Assembly: GCA_020746835.1 (NCBI GenBank)
Contig: JAGPNK010000008.1
Span: 2,074,362 to 2,138,361 of the forward strand
Direction: 5' to 3'
Length of the DNA: 64,000 bases
From: Stachybotrys elegans
Taxonomy: Eukaryota > Ascomycota > Sordariomycetes > Hypocreales > Stachybotryaceae
Under the pieces are notes generated by a model. That model was not told where the DNA came from. It saw only the letters and a list, made by a program, of their open reading frames with translations, and made no database searches. Position 1 is the stretch's first letter, and each line of letters begins with the position of its first letter. Of this stretch, positions 22,213 to 33,160 are shown piece by piece. The translations under genes were made by a program, and so were the position numbers.

Positions 22213-23553
22213 CTATTCCTCAATAATCTGCACAATGACCTTTCCAACATGCTTCTGGTCCCATAAGTAGTCATATGCCTCGAGAGCATGTTCTAATTTG
22301 AAGAAGTTGGTATCCAAGACGGGATGGAGGTCATTCGCCTCAATAGCACGGTTCATTTCCTCGAACTGGCGTCTTGACCCAACAGCCACCCCGCGCACAG
22401 TGCCGCGGCCGACTGTTTCAAGAAATGTTGGCGCCTGGCTCATGTCTTCCCCGGCGGCAAACGAGGCTACCGAGCCTACCATGGAGATGATACCCATGGT
22501 CTTTAAAGCAGTGAGTGCCTATCAATGGTGCGTAGGTTAGCACATATTTTACCAACACAATATTTCACCTACTGAACCGAGCATACCTGTCTGGCTGATG
22601 CTGGCCCACCAACCTCAACAACGAGGTCGACTCCATCTTGGTTAGGCGTCAAGCGCTTGGCAAGCGTCCCCCAGTTAGGATTCTCCTTGTAGTTGAGCAC
22701 GTAGTCCGCACCAAGCTCCTTGAGACGTTGGCCCTTCTCATCTGACGACGTCGTCGCAATGACCTTGGCTCCAGCGGCTTTGGCAAACTTGTACAGCATT
22801 AGCTCCGAGATTACTTTTATGATGCCGGGGTTGAATACCATGATGGCAAAGGTGCTGACACCGCCTGAGCCTTCGGTAAGAACCGTGTCTCCAGCTCTGA
22901 CTGACCGGCCCTCATCTGGATAGAGAGCACTCCAGGCCGTCAGTGCAGCACACGGCAACGAGGCTGCCTCGGTCAGACTCAAGTTCGCCGGAACGCGCAC
23001 AAGACCCTGCTCGTGGAACGCGCCATACTGTCGAAGTGTGCCGTCGACATAACCGCCCAGAGAGCTTCGGAGATAGCTGGCATCGAATGGTCCCGCGATA
23101 TGATCCTGGTGAAATAATCCGGCCACTCGATCGCCGACTTGGAAGCGGCTCACGCGAGATCCAACGGCAGCAACGACACCAGCCCCGTCAGCCACGGGCA
23201 CCAAGCCATCCCTGGTTGGAAAAGGATATTGGCCCTTGAGGCGTTGTTGTAAGAAACCGAGCGTCACTTAGAAGCGTGACTGGAATGAAAGATCGGGTCA
23301 CGACCACCGGGGCCATGAAGTTGGAGCGTACCTTGGCAATCAGGACGTCGCGGAAATTGAGCGAAGCAGCATGAACTGGTGTAAATTAATCGATCAGCCA
23401 CAATGGAGATAGAAGGGCGTTAGAACTGCTCATACAGCGAACCAAGACCTCCCGGTCGCCAATGGACGGAACGGGAGCCTCCGGCTGGAACTCGAGGGAA
23501 TCAATTTCGTTGGCCTTACGAACTACCCATTGTCTCTGCGTCTGAGGGGCCAT
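22213..23553 (-). CDS. Medium-chain dehydrogenase/reductase (zinc-type alcohol dehydrogenase-like)
   Basis: Five exons, 23553-23436, 23375-23332, 23234-22839, 22787-22587 and 22518-22213, with all junctions in phase, give 354 residues. The intron at 22838-22788 is 51 bp without a stop, so it can be missed; removing it yields the normal STFAIMFAKAAGAKVIATT cofactor region. Family landmarks are HAASLNFRDVLIAKGQYP, GAGVVAAVGSRVSRFQVGDRV, TVLTEGSGGVSTFA and a C-terminal KVIVQIIEE. The catalytic Cys and GHE zinc ligands of classical ADHs are absent, so a zinc-independent NADP(H) quinone/enoyl-reductase-like activity is more likely. It is divergent from a SnoaL-like gene across about 670 bp that contains repeated promoter motifs. 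Confidence 0.85.
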
Positions 23554-23850
23554 GTTGGCGAATAACAGGTTAAGGCTTGATTGGGAGACTGATGAAGGTT
23601 GAAAAGAATGCTGTATCAAGTTCGAGATCGGGGTAGTTAATATTATGTTGTGATTCCAATGCAACGCTGAAGCAACTGTATTGCTCAGCAAACCTATGAT
23701 TAGCAAGTCAATTCAATGTACTAGCAAACCCCCCCAAGCTCATCTAGGTCCACAGTTTGTCTTCTCATCCCATCCAGCTGAGGCTATCGATATCCCCACA
23801 CTTTGTCTTCTGACACATATTTGGGTAGTCGGTAAACCTCGAACTAGTAG

Positions 23851-23953
23851 TATTGCCTTTCTCGGTAACCCTGACCAGGGCCTTGAAGGGCAGTTTGCAA
23901 CACAAGTATTGCCTTTCTAGGTAGTACATAAGAGCAGTAATGCCTTTTCAAGT
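23851..23953. promoter_or_regulatory. Three-copy direct repeat in a bidirectional promoter
   Basis: Units close to TATTGCCTTTCTCGGTA occur at 23851-23867, 23907-23923 (one mismatch) and about 23936-23953 (degenerate). They lie between the MDR gene and the SnoaL-like gene. Their position makes them candidate binding sites for a cluster regulator, possibly the neighbouring bZIP; this is inference. Confidence 0.45.
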
Positions 23954-24225
23954 AATGGTGGCCCACCAAGGACTTCCCTAGCTCTCTATGAATTTAGGTT
24001 GAGTAATGAAGACATTATCAAAACAATCTATAAATGGTGGCTTATCAATTGACGCAGCCAGTCTTCAATCCAAGGGGGGTTCATTTGCGGGACGGACATC
24101 TCGCCCAATAAAACCCTCGAGGGTCTGATGTGACATCTGGGGAGCTTTTATTTAAAGTCCCATCCGTACCATCACTTCTAAGACTTCCACCTGATTCTCT
24201 ATCCAACCGACTTCCACACATCAAA

Positions 24226-24675
24226 ATGATACCAGCTACTTCGGATCACGAACTCATCCGCAATTGCATCGCACGCTATTGCATTGGCGTCGATCTCAAA
24301 GATTGGGAAATCTTCTCCAAAGCCTTCTCTGACGACGCCAAGGCAACCTTTCCCGGGCCCGGCGGCACTATACAAGGCATCACGGCCCTCAAAACGACGG
24401 TACAGGCCATGGTCGAGAGCTTCCAAACACAACATGCTTTGACCACGCAGCTCATCGAACTTACGGGCGAAACAACTGCCAACGCCACAACCTACTGCAG
24501 GACCGACATATTCGGCGTGGACGAGGACCAAAGCAAGAATGTAACAAGCTGGGGCATGTACCAAGACAAGCTCGTCAAGGGCACGTACGACGGGCGAGAG
24601 GATTGGAGGATTGCTGAGCGAAACGCTATTTCTACGGCTCCTCTCAAGGGAGATTTGTCCTTGCTCTCGAAGTAG
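24226..24675 (+). CDS. SnoaL-like (NTF2-fold) small enzyme
   Basis: Single exon, 149 residues, start TCAAAATGA with A at -3. The pattern DHELIRNCIARYCIGVDLKDWEIF, then SDDAKATFPGPGG and TTYCRTDIFG, is characteristic of SnoaL_4-type NTF2-like cone folds. Family members are cyclases, dehydratases or hydrolases on polyketide, steroid or aromatic substrates. The conserved YxxxxDxxDWExF-like stretch is present. It is divergent from the MDR oxidoreductase and convergent with a bZIP gene, suggesting a small catabolic or detoxification cluster. The specific substrate is unknown. Confidence 0.8.
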   Translation: MIPATSDHELIRNCIARYCIGVDLKDWEIFSKAFSDDAKATFPGPGGTIQGITALKTTVQAMVESFQTQHALTTQLIELTGETTANATTYCRTDIFGVDEDQSKNVTSWGMYQDKLVKGTYDGREDWRIAERNAISTAPLKGDLSLLSK

Positions 24676-24829
24676 CAGCTGGTGCATAGACATGTGATGG
24701 GCGGGATTCGTGTCAATTTTGAACTCGTAGACTTGAGAGAACGACTACAAAAATAATCGCGTTATGATGCTAGAAACAGTCACGCAGCAAGCGCAGGAAT
24801 AGCAGGTTGAGATTGATGTCTATAGACTT

Positions 24830-26246
24830 TCAGGATATATTGATAGAGCCCTGAATTGCCGCGTCCACGTCAGCTTTGCGAATCCCCGGCACAGGGCCAA
24901 GGCATGACGCATTTGCCGCGAGCAGATGCACGAGCTTGTCAAGATCGACAGTGACCCGGGTGAGTTTAGTAACGGCCTGAGCAGACTCATGGTTGATTTC
25001 TGACTGTAGAAGGCCAGATATAGCGGTTGGATGGAGTGGGCTGTTGCCAGAACGCAGCCTCTGTCCAGGCATCGGCAGACCGAAAACCGAGTAGTCTGCA
25101 CCCTCATGGTTATCGAGATAATTCGGCAATGAGGCAGGGGGACCTTGCTCCTCTATGACGTTGAATTGAGAAGGGGTGTTGTCAAGAGTTTGACCGAATC
25201 CCCTTCCTCCCATAGCTGGTGATATGGCGAGATTTGGTATGCTCTGATCCCTCTGAACGTTGGGCTGATACACGGTGTCGTCTGTAAGTATGGTGCTGTT
25301 GGAGACGGTGTCGCGTAGATAGATTCCTCGCTCCTCCAAGTACTCCTCTACATCCATGGCCTCGAGCCACTCTCCTTGTAGGGTCACACTGCTTGTGTCT
25401 AGCACCGTCCTTGTCTTGCCTTTTACCAGCTGCTGAATCCACGGAGCTGGCGCCCTGTACACGACATTCGTCCCGCCCTCCACCACGCGATACATTTGCG
25501 GCAGCGAGGGAGCGGAGTGCAGAGGATACTGAAAATCAGTCACCGCAGGAACGAGCATCGACAGGCCTTGCAGTGTATTGGCCATTAATGCGTCTTCGCC
25601 TAGCAATCGAAGGGGAAGAGTCAGGGCCGTGAATTCAAAGGCTGAGCGACTAGATAAGATAGACACCACACGCTCGAAACAAGCTCGAATGAGTCTTGCT
25701 GACAAGGGGATCCGGCTGGAAGTGTTCATCCGCAAAGATATGGTCGCAGATCCGGGGTCTACGGCAGTTGACCCTGGAGCAAGCGTATCAGCCGCTTGCT
25801 GATCAACGCCAAAGCCCTGTTCCTCTATTGCATGAGATAAGGGCAGGACCTTGTCCGTGGCAGATGCGATGGTAGCCATTTGCGTTACAGCATCGTTCAG
25901 ATGAAAGAGAAGATTCGGCGAGTTTCGAATATTGGAGCTATCGAGAATCCGCTGATGGAGTGCAGAAAAGGTTGCCAGTGCCTTGTCTAAAGCGCTGCTA
26001 AGCTTCTCGGCTCGAACCCTCTCGGATTCTTGCGCCTCTTGTTTCCTGGCACGGTACGATCTCTGTGCAAGACGCATCCGTTGCCTCTGCTTCTGTGGCA
26101 AGCCGTTATTAACTTGGTTCGGGGTGCTCAAACTATGTGGGTCGGGTGAGTCTTTTGGCATCCGCACTAACCTGGTTACTATCGACGGTATCTTGTCCAT
26201 CACTGATAGGAGGTCGGCCAGGACGAGCTGGCTGTGAGTCCCCCAT
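24830..26246 (-). CDS. Fungal bZIP-type transcription factor
   Basis: Two exons, 26246-26172 and 26092-24830, with a 79-bp intron (GTTAGT donor, TTAAT branch, CACAG acceptor), give about 445 residues. Splicing joins an N-terminal MGDSQPARPGRPPISDGQ, the usual GRP(R/P)I prefix of this class, to the basic region KQRQRMRLAQRSYRARKQE. The basic region keeps the R-x-AQ-x-S/A-x-R core. The leucine heptads that follow are weak, as in many fungal bZIPs of this group. The long C-terminal part has no recognised motif. An alternative start within the intron would avoid splicing but lose the GRP motif. Position next to the MDR/SnoaL pair suggests it regulates them. Confidence 0.75.
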
Positions 26247-26734
26247 TTCAGCCCACTGACTTGGGAGGGAATGCAGGGCCAAGGAGAAAGTTGCGCTGAC
26301 CAAGTTGCGAGCGGTCAGGATGAGAGCAGCTGTCTGTAATCAGCGTGACAAATTGTGGGGGCGTATGAGACAAGGGTTGGGCTTATGTTGGAGGGGTAAG
26401 CATGGGGAACATGGAAGATGCTGTACGGATGCCTAAGAGAAACAGCAGAGAAAAAGGGGGTGCGGTGCTAGCATAGAATGGCATACAAAAGCTAGATGAA
26501 TATGACACAACAGAATCTATACCGAATTTATGACAATGCCCTTTCGGGTGGTGGAAACCAGGGGTTCCTTCAAAGCAGTCTACTGCCCTTGACATCTCTA
26601 TCCAGCATCATCACCACTCGCTTAGGGTTATCCGCTTGCACGGTAGCCTCATGTCTTCATCCATGTCCTTGATATATATCCCATTGAGCACAGAATCAGG
26701 AATAGTATTATGTAGATGAAGAACCGATAACTGC

Positions 26735-27368
26735 CTACTTTAAGGGACCAATAGTTTCCCGCCATTTCTCGTGTATGAAGTTGATCCTCTCTGTAAGATC
26801 CTCCATTGTGCAAGGAACGATATGATAAGGCAGTTCATTATGTTTGAGAACTTGAAGAAAGACATTGAAAAGCCCGATCCACTCATCTCGATTCTCCGGC
26901 GTCAGTCGGAACCCATCATTCAACAGCCAGTTGGAACCAGATTCACATACTATAATAACAGAGCCAGCCATTCTGTCTCAGTGTCTTCCAGGCTGACGTC
27001 GCCTGCAAGTCTTGTGTCGCTTCGGAACCCGCAAACATTTTGGCGTAGACTAGCGGGTCTAGGCCAGACCTGTCTGAGATGAACCAGCTAGACGTATGTA
27101 ATGCTTCGTCCTCGGCCGTTGCTTGTGCTTGAAGGATTGTTGTTCGGACCATTAGACACTTCTCTTTTGAAGCAGTTATATCCCTAGCTGAGAAGTTGTT
27201 TTTAGTCATGGCCGATCTTGCAACCTCAGACACAAAGTTTGGTCTATCAAGTGAGGTGCCTGCCAGCCAGGCATCTACGTCGCTGCGCAGTCGAGTGACT
27301 ATCGTAGTCTTGCCTGTACATTGAGGCCCAATCACGTAAATATTTGGTAGAAGCTGTTTGTCCGACAT
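26735..27368 (-). pseudogene. AAA_28-like P-loop NTPase with a frameshift
   Basis: From ATG 27368 the frame reads NIYVIGPQCTGKTTIVTRL, a clear Walker A, then FVSEVARSAM, TTILQAQATAE and FISDRSGLDPLVYA, with the DRSGLD motif typical of AAA_28-type nucleoside-kinase-like proteins. At about 26970 the frame must shift by one base to continue into MAGSVIIVCESGSNWLL, NDGFRLTPENRDEWIGLF, and a C-terminal HEKWRETIG, also typical. No intron fits there. Total length would be about 210 residues. Either the gene is inactivated or one A is a sequence error. Confidence 0.6.
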
Positions 27369-28548
27369 GCTGATCGTATATCCTTGGGCCTTGCGATGTT
27401 TGTGCGGGGCAATGATGAGGATGAGAAAGATAGATATGCACATTGTGAGGTGAGATATGCAACGTTACCATGTCGTCCAGAGCGATATCTGCACCCAATA
27501 GGAACATGTGTTTATAAGCCTCATGGCTCATCTAATCACCGTAGCATTTGTTGCATACAGTGCCCGAATTTCCTTCTGCCTCGTCGTCAGGCCTTCAAGT
27601 CTCAACGGGGGCGAACAGCATGAAGTGTTTCAGTACAAGTACCAACCCCTAATTAAATCATCAAGGCGAATCGCAATGGCAAAGGGCGTCATCACGTTCA
27701 ATCACCTGCTGGTTCCAGTATTGCGTCAAGCAGGGCAAACACAGTGCCGATGGCAAAGACGGTGGACTCTGTCATAGTAGAGATCTTGGTGGTTTTGTTT
27801 CCTATCTCGTGTGTGTGCTGCCACAAGAACCTCCAGGCTCACACTGATGCTAATACAAGCGTGTGGATTAACCACAATATCAAGTTCTTTCCCCACTAAG
27901 TCCCTGCATATCATTCCTTAATGGACACCGAATGCTATCAAGACCATGACAAATGACTATGGCAGAAGAGCCTCTAGATTCTCCTGCTTGGAACACATGA
28001 GCACAAAAAATCTTTGAACCCTTATTGAGTGGGGGAGCGACATTCCGGTCTCTCATGGCCATCTCACCCAATATGGGACTAGTGGACATAAACAGGTCAA
28101 GGTGGGCTATCATAACCGCGAATCTCTGGAATGTTCTACTCTCAATAGGCAACATTTTGTTCAAAGTCTTAGGCTTGACCTTGACCACGCCGATGGCCCT
28201 TTCCCTGAGAAGTTGTTTGCACAAGGCATGACGGTGAAGGAAAGGATATGTAACTCAAGCTAAGTTACAGCATAGCGCTATGCAAATATGCAGAAGTATT
28301 TGCTATAATGGACTACACATCCTGTTTGCATTGTGAGAATATGTTGATGCCTAATCGGGAAACAATTCAACTGCCGGGAGACCTCCGCAAACTCCCCGTT
28401 GCCTCCAATCCCATTTCGGCTACTTCTAGCCAATGCCGTCTCCTTCGGAAACTCATGTTCGGGTCGCCCTTCACCTGCATAACGAGGCTTCGCCAGCGCC
28501 AAGCTCTGCCTTTCCACCTACAGATAGTTGACGAACACCTTGTTGCCT
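27369..28548. other. About 1.2 kb without a supported gene
   Basis: Short frames on both strands (the longest 114 codons, minus strand 28224-27880) have no recognisable motif and no splice partners. The region holds the 3' flank of the P450 gene and the promoter of the P-loop gene. Confidence 0.45.
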
Positions 28549-30289
28549 TTACCTCAGTTCCCTGGTCCGGGCCTCAGCCTCAGCAATCCACTTCCTCAAA
28601 GCAGTCTCATTTCTTGGCTTCAGGCTAATCTTGAAAGGTTTTGGGTCCATTGTCAGCGACGTGGGATTGCTTGTGCATTCAATCGGATCCATTATAGGTG
28701 CCTGCTTGGGATCCTTGCCGGGAGATATTTGGAAGGCCGTGATGAGACGGATGTAGGCGGTGAATAGCTCGCGGTTGGCGAGGTGTGAGCCAGCGCACAT
28801 GCGTGATCCGGCACCGTAGGTATAATGTGGTGTACCCAATTCTTTGTCGCCGATGAAGCGTTCAGGGATGAACTTCGTAGGCTCCTTAAAACGGGACTCA
28901 TCGTAGTTAGCCGCGTATGTATTCTTTGCAGCACATGTTAGCCTGAGTTTCTTTGAAAGAAGCATCTCTATACCATAAAGAAAGTCGTCCCAGCAGGGAT
29001 AATTGCGTTTTTGTATGGAATATCCTTGATGTTCGTGCGAGGGAGACAGATAGGGATAACAGTCCAGTAGCGGAGTGTCTCTTTGACGAGCGCGGTAATA
29101 AAAGGGACCTTCTCTTCAACGAGGCACTTCTCCCAAGCATCACCATCAGGGTAGGCGTCGTTGATAGCTGCAAGGGCCTTTTCTTGGATTTCCTGACCGC
29201 CCTTAGTGGAGAGGTAGGCGAGGCCCATAATCAAGGTTCCCGGGACTGTATCAAGGCCAGCAGAGACCATGGTCAAGCAGATGGACTTGATTTCCGCTAG
29301 TAGTTCATATCAGTATATAGCTCTGCGCATCTCCTTCTCTTGCCAAAGGCACATACCTTCGTTCAATTTTGCTTCAGGATCTTTCAGAATGTTGCCCGTA
29401 ATACAAGGCTTGTCTGTACCCTTGGCAATGTTGTCTTTCAAGTCATTGAGCAGGTCTGTGAGATATCTGTCTCTTCTTAGTCGATACTGCTCTGCTGAAG
29501 CATTCTGCTTACTCCAAATTCGCAGCAAGGGAACATAGTCTTGCCAATTGTTGCTCGTTGATCTAAAGTTGGAGATTTCTCGTTCCACATGTGTAATTTC
29601 ATGTAATAGCTCGCTTTGAACATTACCATCAATACGAAAACCGTAATTGAGTGTAAGTGAAGTGTTTAAAGCAAATCGTGCAAAGTACGGCGATGGATCG
29701 ATGTCTCTTCCAGTGGTGCAGTCTTCGAGGAGCTCCTTAATGCTGACCACTGACTCAAGATCAAGAATAGGCATATACGACTGGACAGCAGGGCGGTTCA
29801 AAGCTGTGGCAGCAGCCTTGCGGCGGTTCTTACAGGATTCATCCCAGGGTGATGTCCCAATCGTGAAGCCCTGAGAGGAGGAGACAACTTTGTGGAAAGT
29901 GTGGAACGTCGGACGGGAGATGAGGTCGGATTGATGCGTAATCCAGAAGTGGCGAACAGTGTCGTACGAATTTACAAAGATGACGCGCTGTAAGGGTGAT
30001 CAGCAGATGGAAATACCGGCAACCAAAAGAGGAACGAGTGAAGGGATATGGCAAATACCTTATTACCAAGCCGTGTCTGAAACACAGGGCCGTATTTGGC
30101 TACCCATCGTTGGGCGACTCGGGCATGATCAGTACCAAGCTGGACGAGGTTTCCAAGGAGGGGTAGGCCGGAAACCTCGGGGAGATTTTTGATTCTGGGA
30201 ATATCGGTGGCGTAGAGATATTTGACTAAGAGATAGAAAACTACACCGTATACACCGTAGACAACTGGGTGAAGAGTGACAGTAGCCAT
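28549..30289 (-). CDS. Cytochrome P450, CYP504-like (phenylacetate hydroxylase type)
   Basis: Four exons, 30289-30059, 29987-29357, 29296-28974 and 28923-28549, all in phase, give 519 residues, normal for the family. An N-terminal membrane anchor (VVYGVYGVVFYLLVKYL) is followed by the Pro-rich hinge. The I-helix motif is AGLDT, the K-helix ExxR is ETLR, the PERF region reads FIPERFIGD, and the haem loop is YGAGSRMCAGSHLANREL with the Cys thiolate. The haem loop and overall pattern resemble CYP504 enzymes, which hydroxylate phenylacetate (2-hydroxylase) or 3-hydroxyphenylacetate (6-hydroxylase) before ring cleavage to fumarylacetoacetate. No partner catabolic genes are visible nearby. It appears fully intact although its flanks contain decayed genes. 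Confidence 0.85.
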
Positions 30290-30588
30290 GGTTGATGAAC
30301 GAGCGTTCTTTAGAATTGATAGACTGAAACTTGTGATGAAGCCGCCAGATTTGAAGCTTCCGGCGGGGTGATACCACAATATCAATATCAACCGGTCCCT
30401 AAGAAAGCTGAGGGTGACGCTGACGTTGCCTCTTCCCCACACTAGTTTAGCATTAATAAACGCCCCCTCTCGGCAGTTAACTTGCCCCATATTTAACCGC
30501 TTTGCGGTTAACTGCAGAATGCACACTAAGCGGTTTAAAGCGTAGGCGCGAATACAGGCAGGTCCTAAAACGCAGGGGCTGCACTAGA

Positions 30589-30690
30589 TGTGGGATTTCC
30601 CGTTCGTGTACCCCAATGGGATATAGACCAGTGACTTCGAGGAGGCCCTCTCTGATGATGAAGACAATATTAGATTAATAGATAACAATT
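30589..30690 (+). pseudogene. RIP-mutated fragment of the helicase gene
   Basis: These 102 bp align without gaps to 40313-40414 in the helicase reading frame with eight differences. Seven are C-to-T or G-to-A in this copy, several of them CpA-to-TpA; the eighth is the reverse. Homology stops sharply on both sides. It is a relic of a longer duplication. Confidence 0.8.
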
Positions 30691-31289
30691 AGTTAGAAAA
30701 TACACTTGATTGAGAAAAGCTTAATGCTTATGGCTGCGGCGGATGTCAAAGTTTTCCAGCCACCGCAATTGTCTAGAAGATGCCGCCGTGGCATCGGGCG
30801 CCTGGGGAAGGCTTCTGCCTGGTGACTCGATCAGAGCTGCTGCGATGTGGCTTCGGCGAGTGATGTCAGGTGAGACGGCTTGTTCCGGGGGGCTTGATCG
30901 AGACTGCGGGGGGCTGCACTAGATAAACAATTCAATCAAGCATAGTATTCTCTCCCAGAAGCGCCCGCTAGTTTGACAACTTCCATACCATGAAGCTATG
31001 GCAATGAAAAGTCGAAGTCATTTAAAAATGTGTTTTATTATATGGAGCTCAGCCTGATAGGCAAGGACCGTGGAAGCAGAGGCATACCGTCACTAGTATA
31101 TGGTAGCAGTAAAAAAGAAGAACAAGGCGTTTATGTATGATGGGGCCTAGAAGAATTTGACAGAAGTAGTCCCCGGTTATCATTAATCACCTCTACCATC
31201 TATCTCCCCTTGATAACATTCCTTCCAGTATGTACGCTTACAGGCAAAACATAACCCAGTCAGCAGTGCAAGTCATCTAGCCAGCACAT
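30691..31289. other. Intergenic with short direct repeat
   Basis: No gene supported. A 15-bp direct repeat (GGGGCTGCACTAGAT at 30575-30589 and 30910-30924) brackets the helicase relic and a GC-richer stretch. Confidence 0.45.
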
Positions 31290-32383
31290 TTACAAAACAG
31301 CGACGCAGGCGTAGGTGCTCCCCCACAGACCGGCACAGGTGGATCCGACGGCAGGGTTCCATGCGACAAAGTTGGCGACGGTGATGCCGTACCTGGCGGA
31401 GATGGTCCTGCAAGTCTCGTCTGCTTGGACAAAGTGGAAAGTCTTGCAGTTGGGCGTCATGCCGTTCTGGATGGGAGAAGGAGTTGCGACACCGTTGCCA
31501 GGCGAAGTCGGAGTGGGCTCGTGACCGATGATGGAGACACAGGCGTAGGCGTCGGCCCAAAGTCCAGAGCAGGTGTTGCCGGCCTTGGGGTTCCAAGTAA
31601 GAAACTGGGACTGGGAGATGCCGTATGCCCTAGCAATAGATGCACACGATTCGTCTTGCTCCACTAGATGGAACTTGTCGCAGTTGCCTACAATCTCGGG
31701 TTGGGTAGGCACAGGGGTCGTGATGCCGTTGGGCGGAGTCGTGGGTGAAGCCGTTGTGGTTGGCTTGGGCTCATGGCCCATGACAGAGACACAGACGTAG
31801 ACGTCGGCCCAGAGCCCGCCGCAGGTGCTACCGACTTTGGGGTTCCACGTGATGAACTCGGCCAGACTGATACCGTTGGCATCGGCAATCGATTGACAAC
31901 CGCCACCCTCGGGAACAAGATAGAACTTGTCACAGTTGCCGATCATGCCGGGTTGGTACGGGAGGGGCGTCTCGATACCGTTGCCGGGATCAGTGGGGGT
32001 GGGTTCCTCTGGCTCGCCAGTCGTCTCGACACAGTACGACGTCTCTGCCGGGAGGAGACCCTCGCACACTGGACCCAAGGAAGGATTCTACATGTGAATT
32101 CGAGTCAGAAAGGCGGCACGCAAAGAGGGAAGCCGATGATGATTCAACTTACCCAGCGAAGGAAATCTTGCACCGAGATTTGCCAGCCCAAGGGAACATC
32201 CGGGCAGTAAAGCCCTCCGACGTGGTCCATCCACCAACTACAGTACGGGCTTGTGTCGGGATCATAGGGATACGCTGGTTCATCGGCGAGAAGTCGGGTC
32301 TGGTTGCTAGCCCGCCCAACCACAAGACAGTGACCCAGTTGGACACCAGCAACCAAGAGGACCAGAGACAGTTGGAGAAGCAT
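31290..32383 (-). CDS. Secreted LysM-repeat protein (LysM effector type)
   Basis: Two exons, 32383-32153 and 32087-31290, with a 65-bp intron in phase, give 342 residues; start CAACATGC. The signal peptide core is LQLSLVLLVAGVQLG. After a divergent first module (CSWWMDHVGGLYCPD...SVQDFLRWNPSLG) come three clear LysM modules separated by Thr/Pro linkers. Each has the pattern NC.KF..V, C.(S/T)I(A/S), GI(S/T)...F..WNP and C.GLW....CV. Cys spacing is conserved, so disulfides are expected. LysM proteins of this kind bind chitin outside the cell, protecting hyphae or hiding fragments from host receptors. It is divergent from the chitinase gene, an arrangement reported for LysM/subgroup-C chitinase pairs in other fungi. 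Confidence 0.87.
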
Positions 32384-33160
32384 GTTGACAGAGTTGGATA
32401 CCGGAAGACTGAACAAGAGATGGAGATGTCAAGTTGTTCCCTTGAGCAGACAAAGGCCTCTGGGAAGGGCACGACAAGCTGTTTATGTAGTTGGGCAGCT
32501 CTGTCCCATATCCAGCTGGGTGGTTCTTGGTATGGTTCTGTCCCACATCCAGCTGTGTGGTCCTATCCATACATAACACCTCGGTGCTTACTGGTTCCAA
32601 TTTCCACCGGCACCGCCACAAGGATACCATGTAGGCGATGGCAGGTTGTATTTCCAAGTTTGCCCTACTTCCATTGAGCCCTGCAAGATCGAGAACGTCA
32701 ATAACATTGTTGATAACGTTCCATAGCTTACGCCAAGAGTCTGTACAAGGCCGATGTTGAGCGCTCTGCCAATTAGGCAGGGCCCGACTTTATGCCCTAA
32801 TATCGTCGTCAGCACCGAGACTGAACAGGCAGGTGGATGAAATGGACAATGGGCTAATATCAGGCACGAGCTCTTACCACGCGAGCTCCTTGGGCAGAAG
32901 TATTCGCTGGCTTACATCGTCTGCACCGTCTCCATCAGCCAGAAACCAATAGCCAATTCTTGGAATCGGAAAATGACGGATTGAGCAACAACCGGACAGA
33001 GCATTATACTAAGCTTACTCTTATTACATTTATCTCATGAGCAGAACTAATAGATGGCAATGATTCAAGTCATGCAAAATTACTTATATACCACCGTCAA
33101 CATGACACTCTCTTTCATATCCTCGTACGTTTTTGCACCTCAATTAGCATTCCCGACACC
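32384..33160. promoter_or_regulatory. Shared divergent promoter of the LysM protein and the chitinase-protease
   Basis: Head-to-head intergenic stretch of 777 bp. Imperfect repeats of CCATATCCAGCTGGGTGGTTC / CCACATCCAGCTGTGTGGTCC style (around 32504-32565) lie near the LysM start, each centred on CCAGCTG. No gene is supported. Co-regulation of the two genes is inference from geometry. Confidence 0.5.

Noticed and set aside
26161..26203. Start of the bZIP protein inside 26203-26161 without an intron
   Set aside because: It begins only at a GTG or at ATG 26200 and loses the GRPxI prefix; the spliced model from 26246 fits the family better.
27880..28224. 114-codon minus-strand frame as a gene
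   Set aside because: No recognisable motif, no splice partner and no start context; left as intergenic.
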